From Acetobacterium wieringae (GTDB lineage Bacteria > Bacillota > Clostridia > Eubacteriales > Eubacteriaceae), in contig NZ_LKEU01000030.1 of assembly GCF_001766835.1 (NCBI RefSeq), positions 1 to 64,000 of the forward strand: a DNA stretch of 64,000 bases, given 5' to 3'. Position numbers and translations under genes: made by a program. The notes beneath the pieces were generated by a model, which was not told where the DNA came from, did no database searches, and was given only the letters and a program-made list of their open reading frames with translations. This document shows, one piece after another, positions 45,093-55,342 of this stretch. Numbering within the stretch: the first letter of the stretch is position 1; every line of letters begins with the position of its first letter.

Positions 45093-47087
45093 ATGAGATT
45101 TAAAAAGGCGCTGGTCTTGCTGCTGGTTCTGGTTTTAGTCGGTGGCTCCTGTCCCCTGGGGGTTCTTGCTGAAGGTCAGACCATGGTTATTCAAAGTTTG
45201 GATGAGGTCGCAAATCTTGATGCCAGTTCAGACATCACAGATCAAATTATTGTTATTTATAAAAACCAGTCCACCATTGGCAGTCTTGGCCTGACCACTC
45301 AGGATATTAAGGGTGGTGAGTCTTTAAATGCTCAGGTGGATCTTATCGAAGTGGCCGACTCGGCGGATGTCGATGCTCTGGTCGCCCAATTATCAGAAAA
45401 CCCCAATGTGCTGGTAGCCGAAAAAAATTCGTATCTCCAAACTTCAGCACTACCGAATGATCCCGATTTGTCGAAGGCCTGGCAGTTCGAAAGGGTTGGT
45501 GCCGATGAAACCTGGAACAAGGTCGATAATTCAGAAACCGTGGTGGTGGCGGTTATTGATACCGGTTTAAATACGCAGCATCCGGATCTTGCTGATAATG
45601 TGGTAACGGGTTATGATTATGTCGAAGGAACCACTGAGATGGTGGATTTATCGGGCCATGGCACCCTGGTTTCGGGTTGTGTGGCGGCAGTGGCAAATAA
45701 TGGTATCGGCATGGCCGGAATCACCGGAACAGCCAATATCAAAGTAGCGCCCTATCGGGTCGGCGGCTTGTCGGATGGCGACAAGAATCTGGATGTCGGC
45801 TATATTTGCGCCGCCTTGTATGAAGCGGCGGCCCGAACGGATGTAAAAGTGATTAATATGAGCTTCGGCGGCTATATGGTTTCAGCAGCTTTGCGGACAG
45901 CCGTGGAAAATGCCGCCAACGCCGGAAAGGTGCTGGTTGCAGCGGCCGGAAATGAAGGCAGTAACGCCAATTACAGCGGCGAGCTGGCAGTTCCGGCATC
46001 CTACAATAATGTTATTTCGGTGGGAGCTACCGATAATACCAACAACATTGCCTACTTTTCTCAACACAACAGCCTGGTTGATTTGTGTGCCCCTGGCCAG
46101 AAGATTTATTCGACCGCCCATGATGGTACTTATGAAGAATCCTCCGGAACATCGTTTGCCAGCCCCATCACCGCCGGTGCCTGTGCGGTTTTAATGGCCG
46201 CTGATCACACCATGTCAAGTCAACAGGTGGAAACCCTGCTGAAGGAAACGGCGCTGGATTTTGGGGCCAAAGGTCGAGATGATTACTATGGTTATGGGAT
46301 GATTCAGTTGGATGCGGCCCTGGCTCGGGTGACTCCGAGCAATCCGTTAACGATTGATACGTTTACGGTCGATAAACCAACCGGACAAACACTGGGAACG
46401 CAGCTGACGTTAACTGCGACTGCCAGCGGTGGTGAAGGGAATTATCAATATGGATTTTATTATGAATTAAATGGTCAAACCACTACCATCCAGGATTATA
46501 GTAGCACTGCCACGGCGGTCTTTACGCCAACTACTGCGGGAATCTACACCTTGTCGGTCCAGGTGCTGGACGAAAAGGGTAATACCGTTAAAAAATCCAT
46601 TGTCAATTATGTAATCAAAGAAAAGGCCGCACCAACCATTGAATACCGCACCCATGTCCAAAATGTCGGTTGGCAGAGCGTAGTAGCTGACGGTGCCGTC
46701 AGCGGAACCGAAGGGAAGTCACTGCGGCTGGAAGCCATCGAGATCAATACCATTACAAAAAACGATGATCTGGGGGTAAAGTATAAAACCCATGTCCAGA
46801 ACATTGGCTGGCAGAATTTTGTGGCTGATGGCGCTTTAAGCGGAACTGAAGGGCAATCGTTGCGGTTGGAAGCCATTGCCATCGAATTAAGCGGTAATGA
46901 TGCTGATCTTTTTGATGTATACTACCAGGTACATGCCCAGAATGTTGGATGGATGGGGTGGGCCTGTAATGGCCAACCTGCCGGAACCGCCGGTTTTGGC
47001 TATCGACTGGAGGGCATTCGGATTGAGATTGTTCCTAAAGGCAGTGCGGCACCCGGTTCAACGGTTAACCCCTATATTGAAAAGTGA
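45093..47087 (+). CDS. secreted subtilisin-like serine protease with three ChW repeats
   Basis: 664 residues with a signal peptide (hydrophobic core 6-21, Ala-Glu cleavage near 26). A short propeptide-like region precedes the S8 domain. The catalytic triad is Asp156 (VIDTG), His189 (GHGT) and Ser354 (GTSFASP), with oxyanion Asn287 (AAGNEG). A PKD/Y_Y_Y-like domain spans about 425-515, followed by three clostridial ChW repeats (about 520-650) with GW and RLEAI motifs. ChW repeats are linked to cell-surface attachment. The end, PKGSAAPGST plus ten residues, resembles that of the CHAP protein at 55.6 kb. GAGG precedes this ATG; the earlier in-frame ATG lacks a signal-like start. Confidence 0.9.
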   Translation: MRFKKALVLLLVLVLVGGSCPLGVLAEGQTMVIQSLDEVANLDASSDITDQIIVIYKNQSTIGSLGLTTQDIKGGESLNAQVDLIEVADSADVDALVAQLSENPNVLVAEKNSYLQTSALPNDPDLSKAWQFERVGADETWNKVDNSETVVVAVIDTGLNTQHPDLADNVVTGYDYVEGTTEMVDLSGHGTLVSGCVAAVANNGIGMAGITGTANIKVAPYRVGGLSDGDKNLDVGYICAALYEAAARTDVKVINMSFGGYMVSAALRTAVENAANAGKVLVAAAGNEGSNANYSGELAVPASYNNVISVGATDNTNNIAYFSQHNSLVDLCAPGQKIYSTAHDGTYEESSGTSFASPITAGACAVLMAADHTMSSQQVETLLKETALDFGAKGRDDYYGYGMIQLDAALARVTPSNPLTIDTFTVDKPTGQTLGTQLTLTATASGGEGNYQYGFYYELNGQTTTIQDYSSTATAVFTPTTAGIYTLSVQVLDEKGNTVKKSIVNYVIKEKAAPTIEYRTHVQNVGWQSVVADGAVSGTEGKSLRLEAIEINTITKNDDLGVKYKTHVQNIGWQNFVADGALSGTEGQSLRLEAIAIELSGNDADLFDVYYQVHAQNVGWMGWACNGQPAGTAGFGYRLEGIRIEIVPKGSAAPGSTVNPYIEK

Positions 47088-47100
47088 CGAATAAAATTTT

Positions 47101-47123
47101 TGAGCCCGCTTAGGCTGGGCTCA
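47101..47123. repeat. 7-bp hairpin after the subtilase
   Basis: TGAGCCC and GGGCTCA around a 9-nt loop, just before the true terminator. No T-run follows. Confidence 0.4.
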
Positions 47124-47134
47124 GAAAGAAGACA

Positions 47135-47175
47135 AACCCGATTACAGGGAAGAAAAGCTGTAATCGGGTTTTATT
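47135..47175 (+). terminator. intrinsic terminator of the subtilase gene
   Basis: AACCCGATTACAG and CTGTAATCGGGTT form a perfect 13-bp stem with a 10-nt loop, followed by TTATT. Confidence 0.8.
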
Positions 47176-47341
47176 ATTGCTACAAAAGGTGTATTACTGA
47201 TCGCAAAACGAAATAACTCTAAAAATTTATCGTGTTTCAGATGCGTTGTCAGGTAAGTTTGCATTTATTGAAGATTAGAATGGGTATAAAAACTAATACG
47301 AGAATTCTATTATCAGTGGTGGATAATAACGGAGGGCATAA

Positions 47342-49885
47342 ATGAAACAGGGACACTATTCGCAGCGGGGTTGGCTGGTCTGTAAAAGAGCGTTAGCAAT
47401 GATGATTCTTCTCGTTTTTTTTTCGGGGGTGATTCTTTCAGGTGTTTACGCCACAGGTGGTGATGATGTGACTTCCCGGGAGAACATTTTGATTATCCAT
47501 TCATACAATCAGGGATTTTCCTGGACTGATGCGCTTCATCAAGGCATTACCGAGAACCTTTCAGATACCAATTACACTATCTACACGGAGTATCTGGATG
47601 CCTATCGGGATACTCCCCTGGATCAAAACACCATTGAAAAAATTAAACATTACGCAACCAAAGACATCGCCGCCATTGTAGTTACCGATAATACGGCCTT
47701 TGAATTGATCTTATCATTAAAGGATGAATATTTTCCTGACGTTCCAGTTTTATTTGCTGGAGTAAACGGGGGGCTGCCGCTTGAGCTACCCTTTAATGAC
47801 ATTAAGGGTATCCTTCAGAATGTCGACTATGAAGCGTTTTTTGTGTGGTTGGGTACTGCCATGCCGCAAATAAAGGATCTATTGATTTGTGGAGCAGATA
47901 CCACAACGACCCGGGGCACCTATGAACAAATGGTGGCGGCTTACGATAATCTGGCGGATGATCAGCGTAGCTTCAACTTACATCTCATAAAAATAGAGGA
48001 TTATGACCAGCAATTGGAAGAAATAGCCGGTTATGACAAAGCATCCACAGCCCTATATACGGCAGGTTCATTCGGGGTGTTGAATCACGATCAGTACACC
48101 AATATGTTGTCGGCAAATTCGAACTTGCCAACTTTCTGTGGCGTTTCAACATCAATCACCAACCAGGTGATTGGTGGATTTGTGGTATCTCCCTATGAGC
48201 ACGGGCGTATTATTGGTGAAGATATCCTGGCATTATCGGCAGGTCGTTCCATAGAATCTATACCGATTATTGAAGAACCGGTGCAACAGAAAATTTTTAA
48301 TTATTATGGCATGAAGGCGTTTAATCTCCCCGAGGAGCGTCTGCCACCCAATAATATCATTATTAATAAACCGCAGAGCAATTACGTTTTGACCTTGAAT
48401 CAGGTGATTCTGATCAGCTTTATCATGATCCTGATGGCTGTCATTATTTCTGCACTGCTGATCATCATGACTATTCGAAAAAAGTCCCACCTGGCTTTGG
48501 CAAACGCCAATGGAGAATTATATCGCCGAAAAATGGAACTGGAGCAAAAAAGTGAGAAGCTGCAGATCAGTCAGGACGAGTTGACCCGGAATGTCAGTTT
48601 ATTGATGAATGCCAATCAAAAAATTTCATATCTGCTGGATTACAACCAGTTAACCGGTGTTCTCAATGAAATCCGGTTTAATACGCTGCTGGAAACAAAT
48701 TTTTTAAAAGATCAGGACATTACCATTATCAATTTAACCATTACCAATCTCAATGAGTTGACATATAGTCACGGCAAGGAAATTTACGCCGCTATTCTCA
48801 GAAGCATTGCTGAATTTCTGGAAGGCATTACCAAAGAGCGGGATCTGATCGGTTTGTCCAGTAATAATGACTTTTTAATTGCTACGGAAGGTATTCACAA
48901 AGAAGAATCACAGTTAATTTGCCAGATGATCAATTTCTTTGATAAGCCCCTGGTGTTAGACCTGTTTACGGTCATTATAAAATACAAAATCGGCATCGCC
49001 TACTACCCGTTACAGACCGAGTCCTACTCAGAACTGCTACAAATGAGCCGACTGGCAATTACCCCGGTGATCAATAATGTTCTGATTAATGTTTCGCACT
49101 ACGATCAATCAATTATGGATAAAATCCTTCATGAAAATGCCATTAAAAATGAAATTGAAACGGCACTGGAAGCCAGAGAATTTGTGCTTTATTATCAACC
49201 CAAATATGCCAATGATGGTACGACGATGTTGGGACTGGAGGCATTGATCCGTTGGCAGCAAAAGGATGGCTCACTTAAATCGCCGGGCTATTTCATTGAT
49301 ATTGCCGAACAGTCTGGTCAAATAATCAACATCGGTTTTTATGTAATCGAGCGGGTATGTCAGTCGATTGTCGAGTATAATCTGGTCAACAGAGAAATGC
49401 CGGTGGCCATCAATTTTTCCGGTCAGCATTTTGCCAGCCGGGATATTTTGTATAAGTTGCTGGACGCGGTCAACCGTTATCATATTCCTCCACACTTACT
49501 GGAGATTGAGATAACCGAGACTGCATTAATTACGAACAAAGAGTATGGTGCTGCCATTTTGTCCGAACTACGGGAACTGGGATTCCTGGTCACCCTGGAT
49601 GATTTCGGCACCGGGTATGCATCCATTGATTACATCAAAAATCTGCCGATTGACCGGTTAAAGATCGACCAAAGTTATGCCAAGCGATTGGAAGATATAA
49701 AAAGTCGGAAGTTACTAAAAACAATGATCCAAATGGCTCATGAATTGTCCTTTGAGGTCACCGTGGAAGGGGTGGAAACCCGGGAACAGTTTGAAATTAT
49801 CAAGACCTTTGAACCCAAAGAATTTCAGGGGTATTATTTCAAGCGCCCGGTGCCTTTGACGGAATTATTTAAAACAAACGAATAA
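47342..49885 (+). CDS. membrane sensor protein: ABC_sub_bind - degenerate GGDEF - EAL phosphodiesterase
   Basis: 847 residues. A signal/anchor segment (about 17-37) precedes an extracellular domain of the ABC substrate-binding type (about 45-330; begins ILIIHSYNQGFSWTDAL). Then come a membrane helix (about 353-377), a coiled linker, and a GGDEF-like domain whose active site reads SSNND, hence inactive. The EAL domain (about 600-845) keeps EALIRW, EITET, DDFGTGYAS, KID and VEGVET, so cyclic-di-GMP hydrolysis is expected. Ligand capture outside would control hydrolysis inside. A related sensor is joined to HD-GYP at the window's right end. Confidence 0.87.
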   Translation: MKQGHYSQRGWLVCKRALAMMILLVFFSGVILSGVYATGGDDVTSRENILIIHSYNQGFSWTDALHQGITENLSDTNYTIYTEYLDAYRDTPLDQNTIEKIKHYATKDIAAIVVTDNTAFELILSLKDEYFPDVPVLFAGVNGGLPLELPFNDIKGILQNVDYEAFFVWLGTAMPQIKDLLICGADTTTTRGTYEQMVAAYDNLADDQRSFNLHLIKIEDYDQQLEEIAGYDKASTALYTAGSFGVLNHDQYTNMLSANSNLPTFCGVSTSITNQVIGGFVVSPYEHGRIIGEDILALSAGRSIESIPIIEEPVQQKIFNYYGMKAFNLPEERLPPNNIIINKPQSNYVLTLNQVILISFIMILMAVIISALLIIMTIRKKSHLALANANGELYRRKMELEQKSEKLQISQDELTRNVSLLMNANQKISYLLDYNQLTGVLNEIRFNTLLETNFLKDQDITIINLTITNLNELTYSHGKEIYAAILRSIAEFLEGITKERDLIGLSSNNDFLIATEGIHKEESQLICQMINFFDKPLVLDLFTVIIKYKIGIAYYPLQTESYSELLQMSRLAITPVINNVLINVSHYDQSIMDKILHENAIKNEIETALEAREFVLYYQPKYANDGTTMLGLEALIRWQQKDGSLKSPGYFIDIAEQSGQIINIGFYVIERVCQSIVEYNLVNREMPVAINFSGQHFASRDILYKLLDAVNRYHIPPHLLEIEITETALITNKEYGAAILSELRELGFLVTLDDFGTGYASIDYIKNLPIDRLKIDQSYAKRLEDIKSRKLLKTMIQMAHELSFEVTVEGVETREQFEIIKTFEPKEFQGYYFKRPVPLTELFKTNE

Positions 49886-49895
49886 ACAAGCTGAG

Positions 49896-49930
49896 AAGTT
49901 CAATTGGAAGCAAACAATTGGACTTTTTTT
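49896..49930 (+). terminator. intrinsic terminator of the EAL gene
   Basis: AAGTTCAATTG and CAATTGGACTT form an 11-bp stem (one G-U) with an 8-nt loop, followed by a run of T. Confidence 0.82.
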
Positions 49931-50082
49931 AAGCAAAAAAATCAATAAGAATAAATGTTAAAAGGCATTTATGAAAAGGTGCCAGATTTATTTAGTATAT
50001 CTGTCCGGGAAGGGTATATAAAAAATATCATTGTCGTAATGGTCCTTTGGATTTTCCAGGTGAGTTTAGATTAGGAGCAGAG

Positions 50083-51885
50083 ATGAAACTGATTGATAAA
50101 ATCAACGAAAAATTAGGTGGTCTGGTTGCGGCATTATCCCGCTATCCGGTGACGGTTATTTTTTTGGTGGCAGCGGCGCTGGTTAACACCATGGCGATTG
50201 AGCAGGATGCCGATTATACCCGGTATTTACTGACCTGTTTAGTTGGTGCCTTTCTGGGGTTTACCCTCCAGGCGGTATGGGAGCGGTTTTTTGATAAAAC
50301 AAGTTACCGGCTGGCCGCAATGGGTTTAGGTCTGCTATTGACCCTGGGTTATTTTCTGATCGTCAGACAGGATACCAGTACCAGTATGGAAACCTGGATT
50401 CGCACATCGGTTGCACTTTTTGCCTTGTTGATGGCATATATCTGGGTTCCGGCAATTAAAAGCGAGATCAGCTTTAACCAAAGCTTTATGGCGACCTTTA
50501 AAGCCTTCTTTAATGCCTTGCTTTTTTCAGGAGTGCTGTTTGCAGGGATTACCCTGATTATCACCGCCATCGATTTACTGTTGTTTCGGGTTTCGGAAAA
50601 TGCCTATCTGCATACCTTAAACATCGTTGGAATACTGTTTGCTCCTATTTATTTTCTGTCGTTGATCCCCATCTATCCAGGGGTTTCGGACAAAAACCGG
50701 TCACCGGAGCAATTGGAGTATAACCGGGAAAAGCTGGCACGATCCTGTCAGTGTCCGAGATTTTTGGAGGTGCTGATTTCTTATATCATAATCCCGCTTT
50801 TGACGGTTTACACGGTGATACTGGTTATTTATATTGCCAGAAATATTACCGGAGACTTCTGGACTGATAATCGCCTGGAACCGATGCTGGTGGGTTTCGC
50901 CATTGCAGTCATATTGATTTATATTTTAGCTAGTAATCTGGAAAATATAATTGCAAAATGGTACCGCAAAATTTTTCCTAAAATCCTGGTTCCCATCGTT
51001 ATCTTTCAGATTGTCGCCTCGGCGTTGCGGATTCAGGATACCGGAATCACTCATGGTCGGTACTATGTGATTATTTTTGGTGTCTTTGCAGCTATTTCCG
51101 GGATTCTGATGTGTTTTATGCCAGTTCGTAAAAATGGGATCATCGCTGCGCTATTGATCGGCTTCTCAGTATTTTCGATTATTCCGCCGGTGGATGCTTT
51201 TACGATTAGTCGTTCCAATCAAGTTGGGCGATTGACCCAAACGCTGGTTGGAAATAGCATGATCCAAGACGATACCGTTTTTCCGAACGCTTCAATATCG
51301 GAAGCAGATAAAAAAATTATTTCTGACTCAGTCAACTATCTGGCGATGATGGAATACACCAGCGAAATTTCTTTTCTTGGCAAGGATTTTGATCTTTATC
51401 AGGATTTTTATGATACTTTCGGTTTTTATCGTTATGAGGAAGGCCCACATCGATACGAATCAATTTATCTCAATCTGAATCCACAGTCGCCGATTGATAT
51501 TTCTGGGTATCAGACCTTTGTAGTGGCAAATTTCTACATGCAGGATGATAAAATGGATCCAACGATATGTAGTTTTGAGTCAAATGGAAAAAGCTATACG
51601 TTGGTTCGTGAAAAAACAGGTAGGATTGGGGAGTTGGTGCTGACAGAGACAGATGGTCAAGAACTGATGCGGATCAATATGCAAGAAGTGTTTGATCATT
51701 TTGATACATCCCAGGGTGGCAGTTACCAGGTTAGTAAAGATTATATGAATGCCGACGAAGCTATGTTTACAGTGGAAAATGATAAGGCGAAAATTTCGAT
51801 GATAGCGATTTTTTTAGCCATCGAAAAATCAGAAGCTGAGACAACATATAATGCTGACTTTTATGTGCTGGTTCAGATAAAATAA
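50083..51885 (+). CDS. DUF4153 family membrane protein
   Basis: 600 residues. About eleven hydrophobic segments fill residues 20-390. A soluble C-terminal domain of roughly 200 residues follows, probably outside the membrane. The layout and segments such as LFSGVLFAGITLIITAIDLL fit DUF4153 proteins, whose function is unknown. AGGAG five bases before this ATG defines the start. It appears to be a single-gene unit; no clear terminator separates it from the convergent EcsC gene. Confidence 0.7.
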   Translation: MKLIDKINEKLGGLVAALSRYPVTVIFLVAAALVNTMAIEQDADYTRYLLTCLVGAFLGFTLQAVWERFFDKTSYRLAAMGLGLLLTLGYFLIVRQDTSTSMETWIRTSVALFALLMAYIWVPAIKSEISFNQSFMATFKAFFNALLFSGVLFAGITLIITAIDLLLFRVSENAYLHTLNIVGILFAPIYFLSLIPIYPGVSDKNRSPEQLEYNREKLARSCQCPRFLEVLISYIIIPLLTVYTVILVIYIARNITGDFWTDNRLEPMLVGFAIAVILIYILASNLENIIAKWYRKIFPKILVPIVIFQIVASALRIQDTGITHGRYYVIIFGVFAAISGILMCFMPVRKNGIIAALLIGFSVFSIIPPVDAFTISRSNQVGRLTQTLVGNSMIQDDTVFPNASISEADKKIISDSVNYLAMMEYTSEISFLGKDFDLYQDFYDTFGFYRYEEGPHRYESIYLNLNPQSPIDISGYQTFVVANFYMQDDKMDPTICSFESNGKSYTLVREKTGRIGELVLTETDGQELMRINMQEVFDHFDTSQGGSYQVSKDYMNADEAMFTVENDKAKISMIAIFLAIEKSEAETTYNADFYVLVQIK

Positions 51886-51912
51886 CGAATGGTAAAAAAT
51901 TTTATTAAATAG

Positions 51913-52731
51913 TCAGTATTGCGTTTGGGGTGTCGTCTTTATTTTGTCAAGTAAATACCGTTTTTTATACTTGATCCGGGCGTATTTGCCGATTTTATTG
52001 ATTATCAGGGGATTGACCACCCCACCGATGACGCCGACAATGGGCAATCCTTGAATAAATTTGGCGGTCAGCAGGGTATTGGATAAAAGATCCGAGGTCT
52101 CCTTCATCACCGCATCCAGATCAATGCTTATGTGGGCGTGGGTATCGATATCCTGACCTAAGCCCTCGACTTTCTGATCGTAGGCTTTGCGCAGATCTTC
52201 TTTGGTCATGGCGGCGCAGATCAGATAAAGCAGGTAGGCTTTTTCTTCTGCCGTGGTGTACTGAAAACCGTAGGACAGGGCGATTTCATTGATGGTTTTA
52301 ACAATGACGCCAAGAAACAGGGGAATATCCGGAAGCCCAATCCCCAACAAACCCAGAACACCGCCTTCAATGGCAGCAATGGATTCATTGATGGTTTTGG
52401 AGTGCTTTGACGATTTATCCAACTTAGTCAGATGTTTTCGATTCATATATTTTTCAATCGCATAATTATTTAAATCATATTCGATTTCAATTTTTTCTTT
52501 ATTGACTATTTTTTCGATTAATGAACTGCCTTTTTCAAAGACCAGATGAAAGCCCATGTAAAAGGCAGCGTCCAGGGTTGACTTCAGCTTGGCTGGTATT
52601 TTATCCTGAATTTTATTGACCATCGGGGAAAAGTTTGATTTCATAAACGGACTGTCAGTCTGATTCAAAAACTTCTGTTCGTGTTTTTCCAGCATGGTCA
52701 GTTGTTTTGATAGGATCAGGTCTTTTTTCAT
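51913..52731 (-). CDS. EcsC-family protein
   Basis: 272 residues. The central part (AAIEGGVLGLLGIGLPDIPLF, about 119-139) and the C-terminal glycine-rich hydrophobic stretch (GLPIVGVIGGVVNPLI) match the EcsC family. Its exact function is unknown; in Bacillus EcsC accompanies the Ecs ABC transporter. No such transporter is adjacent here. GGAG lies eight bases before the ATG. Confidence 0.78.
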   Translation of the reverse strand: MKKDLILSKQLTMLEKHEQKFLNQTDSPFMKSNFSPMVNKIQDKIPAKLKSTLDAAFYMGFHLVFEKGSSLIEKIVNKEKIEIEYDLNNYAIEKYMNRKHLTKLDKSSKHSKTINESIAAIEGGVLGLLGIGLPDIPLFLGVIVKTINEIALSYGFQYTTAEEKAYLLYLICAAMTKEDLRKAYDQKVEGLGQDIDTHAHISIDLDAVMKETSDLLSNTLLTAKFIQGLPIVGVIGGVVNPLIINKIGKYARIKYKKRYLLDKIKTTPQTQY

Positions 52732-52835
52732 TTTTGAAACTCCAATCAGTTGATTTAATAAACGCTATCTTATCCTATCATTCTATCAATTTTCTTTAAT
52801 CAGAACTTAAACAAGCACTTAATATAATAAAAAGG

Positions 52836-53681
52836 TTAGCTGATTTTTCTGACCGGAAACTGGATTTCGGTTAGCCAGTCTTCGGCGGAATCCTTGTTCC
52901 AGAGTCCATCAATATAGGACTCCCGGGGATTGTCAATAATCTCATAGCCATTATTCTCAACCCATTTCAGCACCGCATTGTAGGCTTTGGGGAAGCCTTC
53001 ATAGGGACCTTTGTGAAGGACGCAGGCAGCATGCTCGACCCGGTCGATGACTTTGAAGGTCAGCATTTCCGAATCAATCTTCTTTTCTGTAACGGCTTCG
53101 CAGATTTCCACATCCACATCGGTTTCCCGGTATTCGCCATCATGATAGATATTAAAACAGTATTCCGGAACCGCACAGACACAGCCCAGCCGTTCCATTT
53201 CGGCCCCCATCGGCGGCACCACATCAAACAGGGCATCGTAGCTGGAGATCACCGTCCGCATCGAGGCCACAATCACCTCGGGTAAGTCTTTTAAGATGAT
53301 GTGGTAGTCGCAAGTGTCCGCATCTTTTTTTGCCAGATAGGATTCCACCTGGGCCAGGCGCAGGGTATCGGCGGCGATTTTTTTGATGAGCTCCAGCCGC
53401 TTTTTTTGAAGCAGTTCTTTTTCCGGGATCCCGCCCTGGACTTGTTTGATTTCGTCCAGGGTAAAGCCCATATCCCGCAGGGCCAGAATCTGGTGGAGCA
53501 GGGGGAGTTGGGATGAGGTATAATAGCGGTAGCCTGTCGTTTCTTCGATAAACGCTGGCGGCAGTAGGCCGATTTCGTCATAGTAGCGCAGCGCTTTGAT
53601 GGTGACCCGGTTGATTTTAGAAAACAGTCCGATCTTATAATAGACGGTTTCAACGCGTTGACATTGATAGGTTTCGTTCAT
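52836..53681 (-). CDS. MerR-family regulator with GyrI-like effector domain
   Basis: 281 residues. An N-terminal MerR winged helix (about 15-85: NRVTIKALRYYDEIGLLPP) is followed by a coiled dimerisation helix. The C-terminal domain is of the GyrI/BmrR drug-sensing type (HKGPYEGFPKAYNAVLKWV near the end). The start at 53681 follows a modest AGGAAA. It is third in a minus-strand group behind an ABC ATPase and permease, 13 nt after the permease gene, so it probably controls this exporter. Confidence 0.83.
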   Translation of the reverse strand: MNETYQCQRVETVYYKIGLFSKINRVTIKALRYYDEIGLLPPAFIEETTGYRYYTSSQLPLLHQILALRDMGFTLDEIKQVQGGIPEKELLQKKRLELIKKIAADTLRLAQVESYLAKKDADTCDYHIILKDLPEVIVASMRTVISSYDALFDVVPPMGAEMERLGCVCAVPEYCFNIYHDGEYRETDVDVEICEAVTEKKIDSEMLTFKVIDRVEHAACVLHKGPYEGFPKAYNAVLKWVENNGYEIIDNPRESYIDGLWNKDSAEDWLTEIQFPVRKIS

Positions 53682-53694
53682 TTGTTTTCCTTTC

Positions 53695-54435
53695 TTATTC
53701 CCAACGGAAGAATCGGATGGATAAAATAATGCCCATGACCAGCGATCCAACTAACACCATCAGGGGAAGAAACAGGTTGGTTTCCAGTCCCAGACTGGTT
53801 GATTTCAGCAGGGCAATACCCTGAGTCAGAGGCAGAAAACTGGCCACGTTCTGGAGCGGTTGGGGAAAAATCTCAAAGGGAATGGTAGCTCCGGATAAAA
53901 ACAGCATCGGGAAGTAGACAATACTGCAGACTACGTTGGCGGTTTTAACGGTGCGACACAGGCTGGCAATCAGCAGCCCAAGACTGTACATCGACACCAT
54001 CACCAGCAGGTAAGACCCGAAAAATGCGAGCTTTCCGCCAATGATTTCATATCCGAAGAAGGTTCGGGCGACGGCGTAAATCAGCAGTGCCGAAACAAGT
54101 GATAGCAGCATGTTGATAACGGCATGAACCCATAATAACATAGTTGGACTCACCGGTGTCACAAAAAAATGTTTGAGAATTTTCTTGTCCCGATAATCGG
54201 CGATGGTCAAGGGTATGCCCATAAAAGCCGTGGCACAGATTCCTACGGTGATCAGAGCCCCGAACGAGCTTTGAATCAGGGTGTATCCGGCATCAGTGGG
54301 AGCGGGGTTTTGTCCGACAATCAGACCGATGAGGATCATTATGCCAACCGGCATACAGACTCCGAAAAAGATGCTGTCAATACAGCGCAGCGACAGTTTG
54401 CCTTCGACTTTTAGCAAGGTAAAAAATTTTTTCAT
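53695..54435 (-). CDS. ABC-2 type exporter permease
   Basis: 246 residues with six membrane segments typical of ABC-2 permeases. The family region LSGATIPFEIFPQPLQNVASFLPLTQG lies near residues 185-210. It overlaps the ATPase gene by four bases. Together they form a drug- or lipid-type exporter. Confidence 0.83.
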   Translation of the reverse strand: MKKFFTLLKVEGKLSLRCIDSIFFGVCMPVGIMILIGLIVGQNPAPTDAGYTLIQSSFGALITVGICATAFMGIPLTIADYRDKKILKHFFVTPVSPTMLLWVHAVINMLLSLVSALLIYAVARTFFGYEIIGGKLAFFGSYLLVMVSMYSLGLLIASLCRTVKTANVVCSIVYFPMLFLSGATIPFEIFPQPLQNVASFLPLTQGIALLKSTSLGLETNLFLPLMVLVGSLVMGIILSIRFFRWE

Positions 54436-55154
54436 ATGGCGATTTCCTCCTTCATGAACCAGAGATAGGCTTCTTCCAGCCGTTTATAGGGGCTTTTTCG
54501 AATCAGCTCGGGTACGGTGTCAGTTACCAGAGTTTCGCCCCGGTTAATGATGCAGACCCGGTCACAGAGCACCTCCACCTCGTCCATGTAATGAGAGGTG
54601 AGAAACAACGTCAGTCCTTTTTCTTTAAGCGCCGTTAAAACCTGCCAGACCTCCCGCCGGGCCTCGGTGTCGAGCCCGGTTGTGAGCTCATCCAGAAAGA
54701 GTACCTCAGGTTGGGGGATCAGGGCCAGTAGTATCGACAGTTTTTGTTTTTCGCCGCCGGAGAGTTTGGCCACCGGTTGCTTGAGGTAGTGATCGAGCTT
54801 AAACTGCGCCAATAAGTCATAGTAATCAGCGGGTGACTGGTAAAGGGCGGCGATTTCTTCACAGACTTCACCCACTCGGATATTGCCCTGATAGCTGGAG
54901 GACTGCAGCTGCACCCCGACCCGCTCAAAAAGTTGCTTGCGTTCTTTTGTCGGGTCCATCCCCAGAACCTGAACCGAGCCGTTTTCAAATAACTTCAGTC
55001 CCAGGATACAGTCGATGGTGGTCGACTTTCCGGCGCCGTTGGGCCCTAAAAGACCAAACACCTCACCTTTTTTGACAGTGAGGTTTAAATTTTTTACCAC
55101 AACCCGATTGCCATAGGATTTGTTTAAATTTTTCACTTCAATACAGTTTTTCAT
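54432..55154 (-). CDS. ABC exporter ATP-binding protein
   Basis: 240 residues with Walker A GPNGAGKS (near 38-45), a Q-loop, signature LSGGEKQK, Walker B VLFLDELTTGLD (a Leu replaces the usual Pro after Glu) and switch His in LTSHYMDEVE. GGAGG five bases before this ATG is a better start than one 12 bases upstream. It is first in the ATPase-permease-MerR group. Confidence 0.87.
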   Translation of the reverse strand: MKNCIEVKNLNKSYGNRVVVKNLNLTVKKGEVFGLLGPNGAGKSTTIDCILGLKLFENGSVQVLGMDPTKERKQLFERVGVQLQSSSYQGNIRVGEVCEEIAALYQSPADYYDLLAQFKLDHYLKQPVAKLSGGEKQKLSILLALIPQPEVLFLDELTTGLDTEARREVWQVLTALKEKGLTLFLTSHYMDEVEVLCDRVCIINRGETLVTDTVPELIRKSPYKRLEEAYLWFMKEEIAI

Positions 55155-55275
55155 TGCTTCCTCCAATCATTTCTTGCTACAAGTTGAAGTATAAATGCTC
55201 CTCCACGGGGAGAGTCAAGGGTGATTTTTAAGTTTTTTTCAGTAGTAAGATTTAAAACGACTGGGCCAGTTAGCT

Positions 55276-55300
55276 GTTTAGATTGCTTTTATCCGGGTAA
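55276..55300 (+). promoter_or_regulatory. candidate sigma-B-type promoter of the CsbD-like gene
   Basis: GTTTAG, a 13-nt spacer and GGGTAA closely follow the sigma-B pattern GTTTAA-N12-14-GGGTAT. It lies 43 nt before the ATG. Bacillus csbD is a sigma-B gene. Confidence 0.5.
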
Positions 55301-55342
55301 ATAAGCAAATAAATAATTACACTTTATCTTGGGAGGAAAAAA

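Noticed and set aside
50000..50030. Sigma-B-type promoter before the DUF4153 gene
   Set aside because: GGGTAT is present, but no GTTT-type -35 occurs at 12-14 nt spacing.
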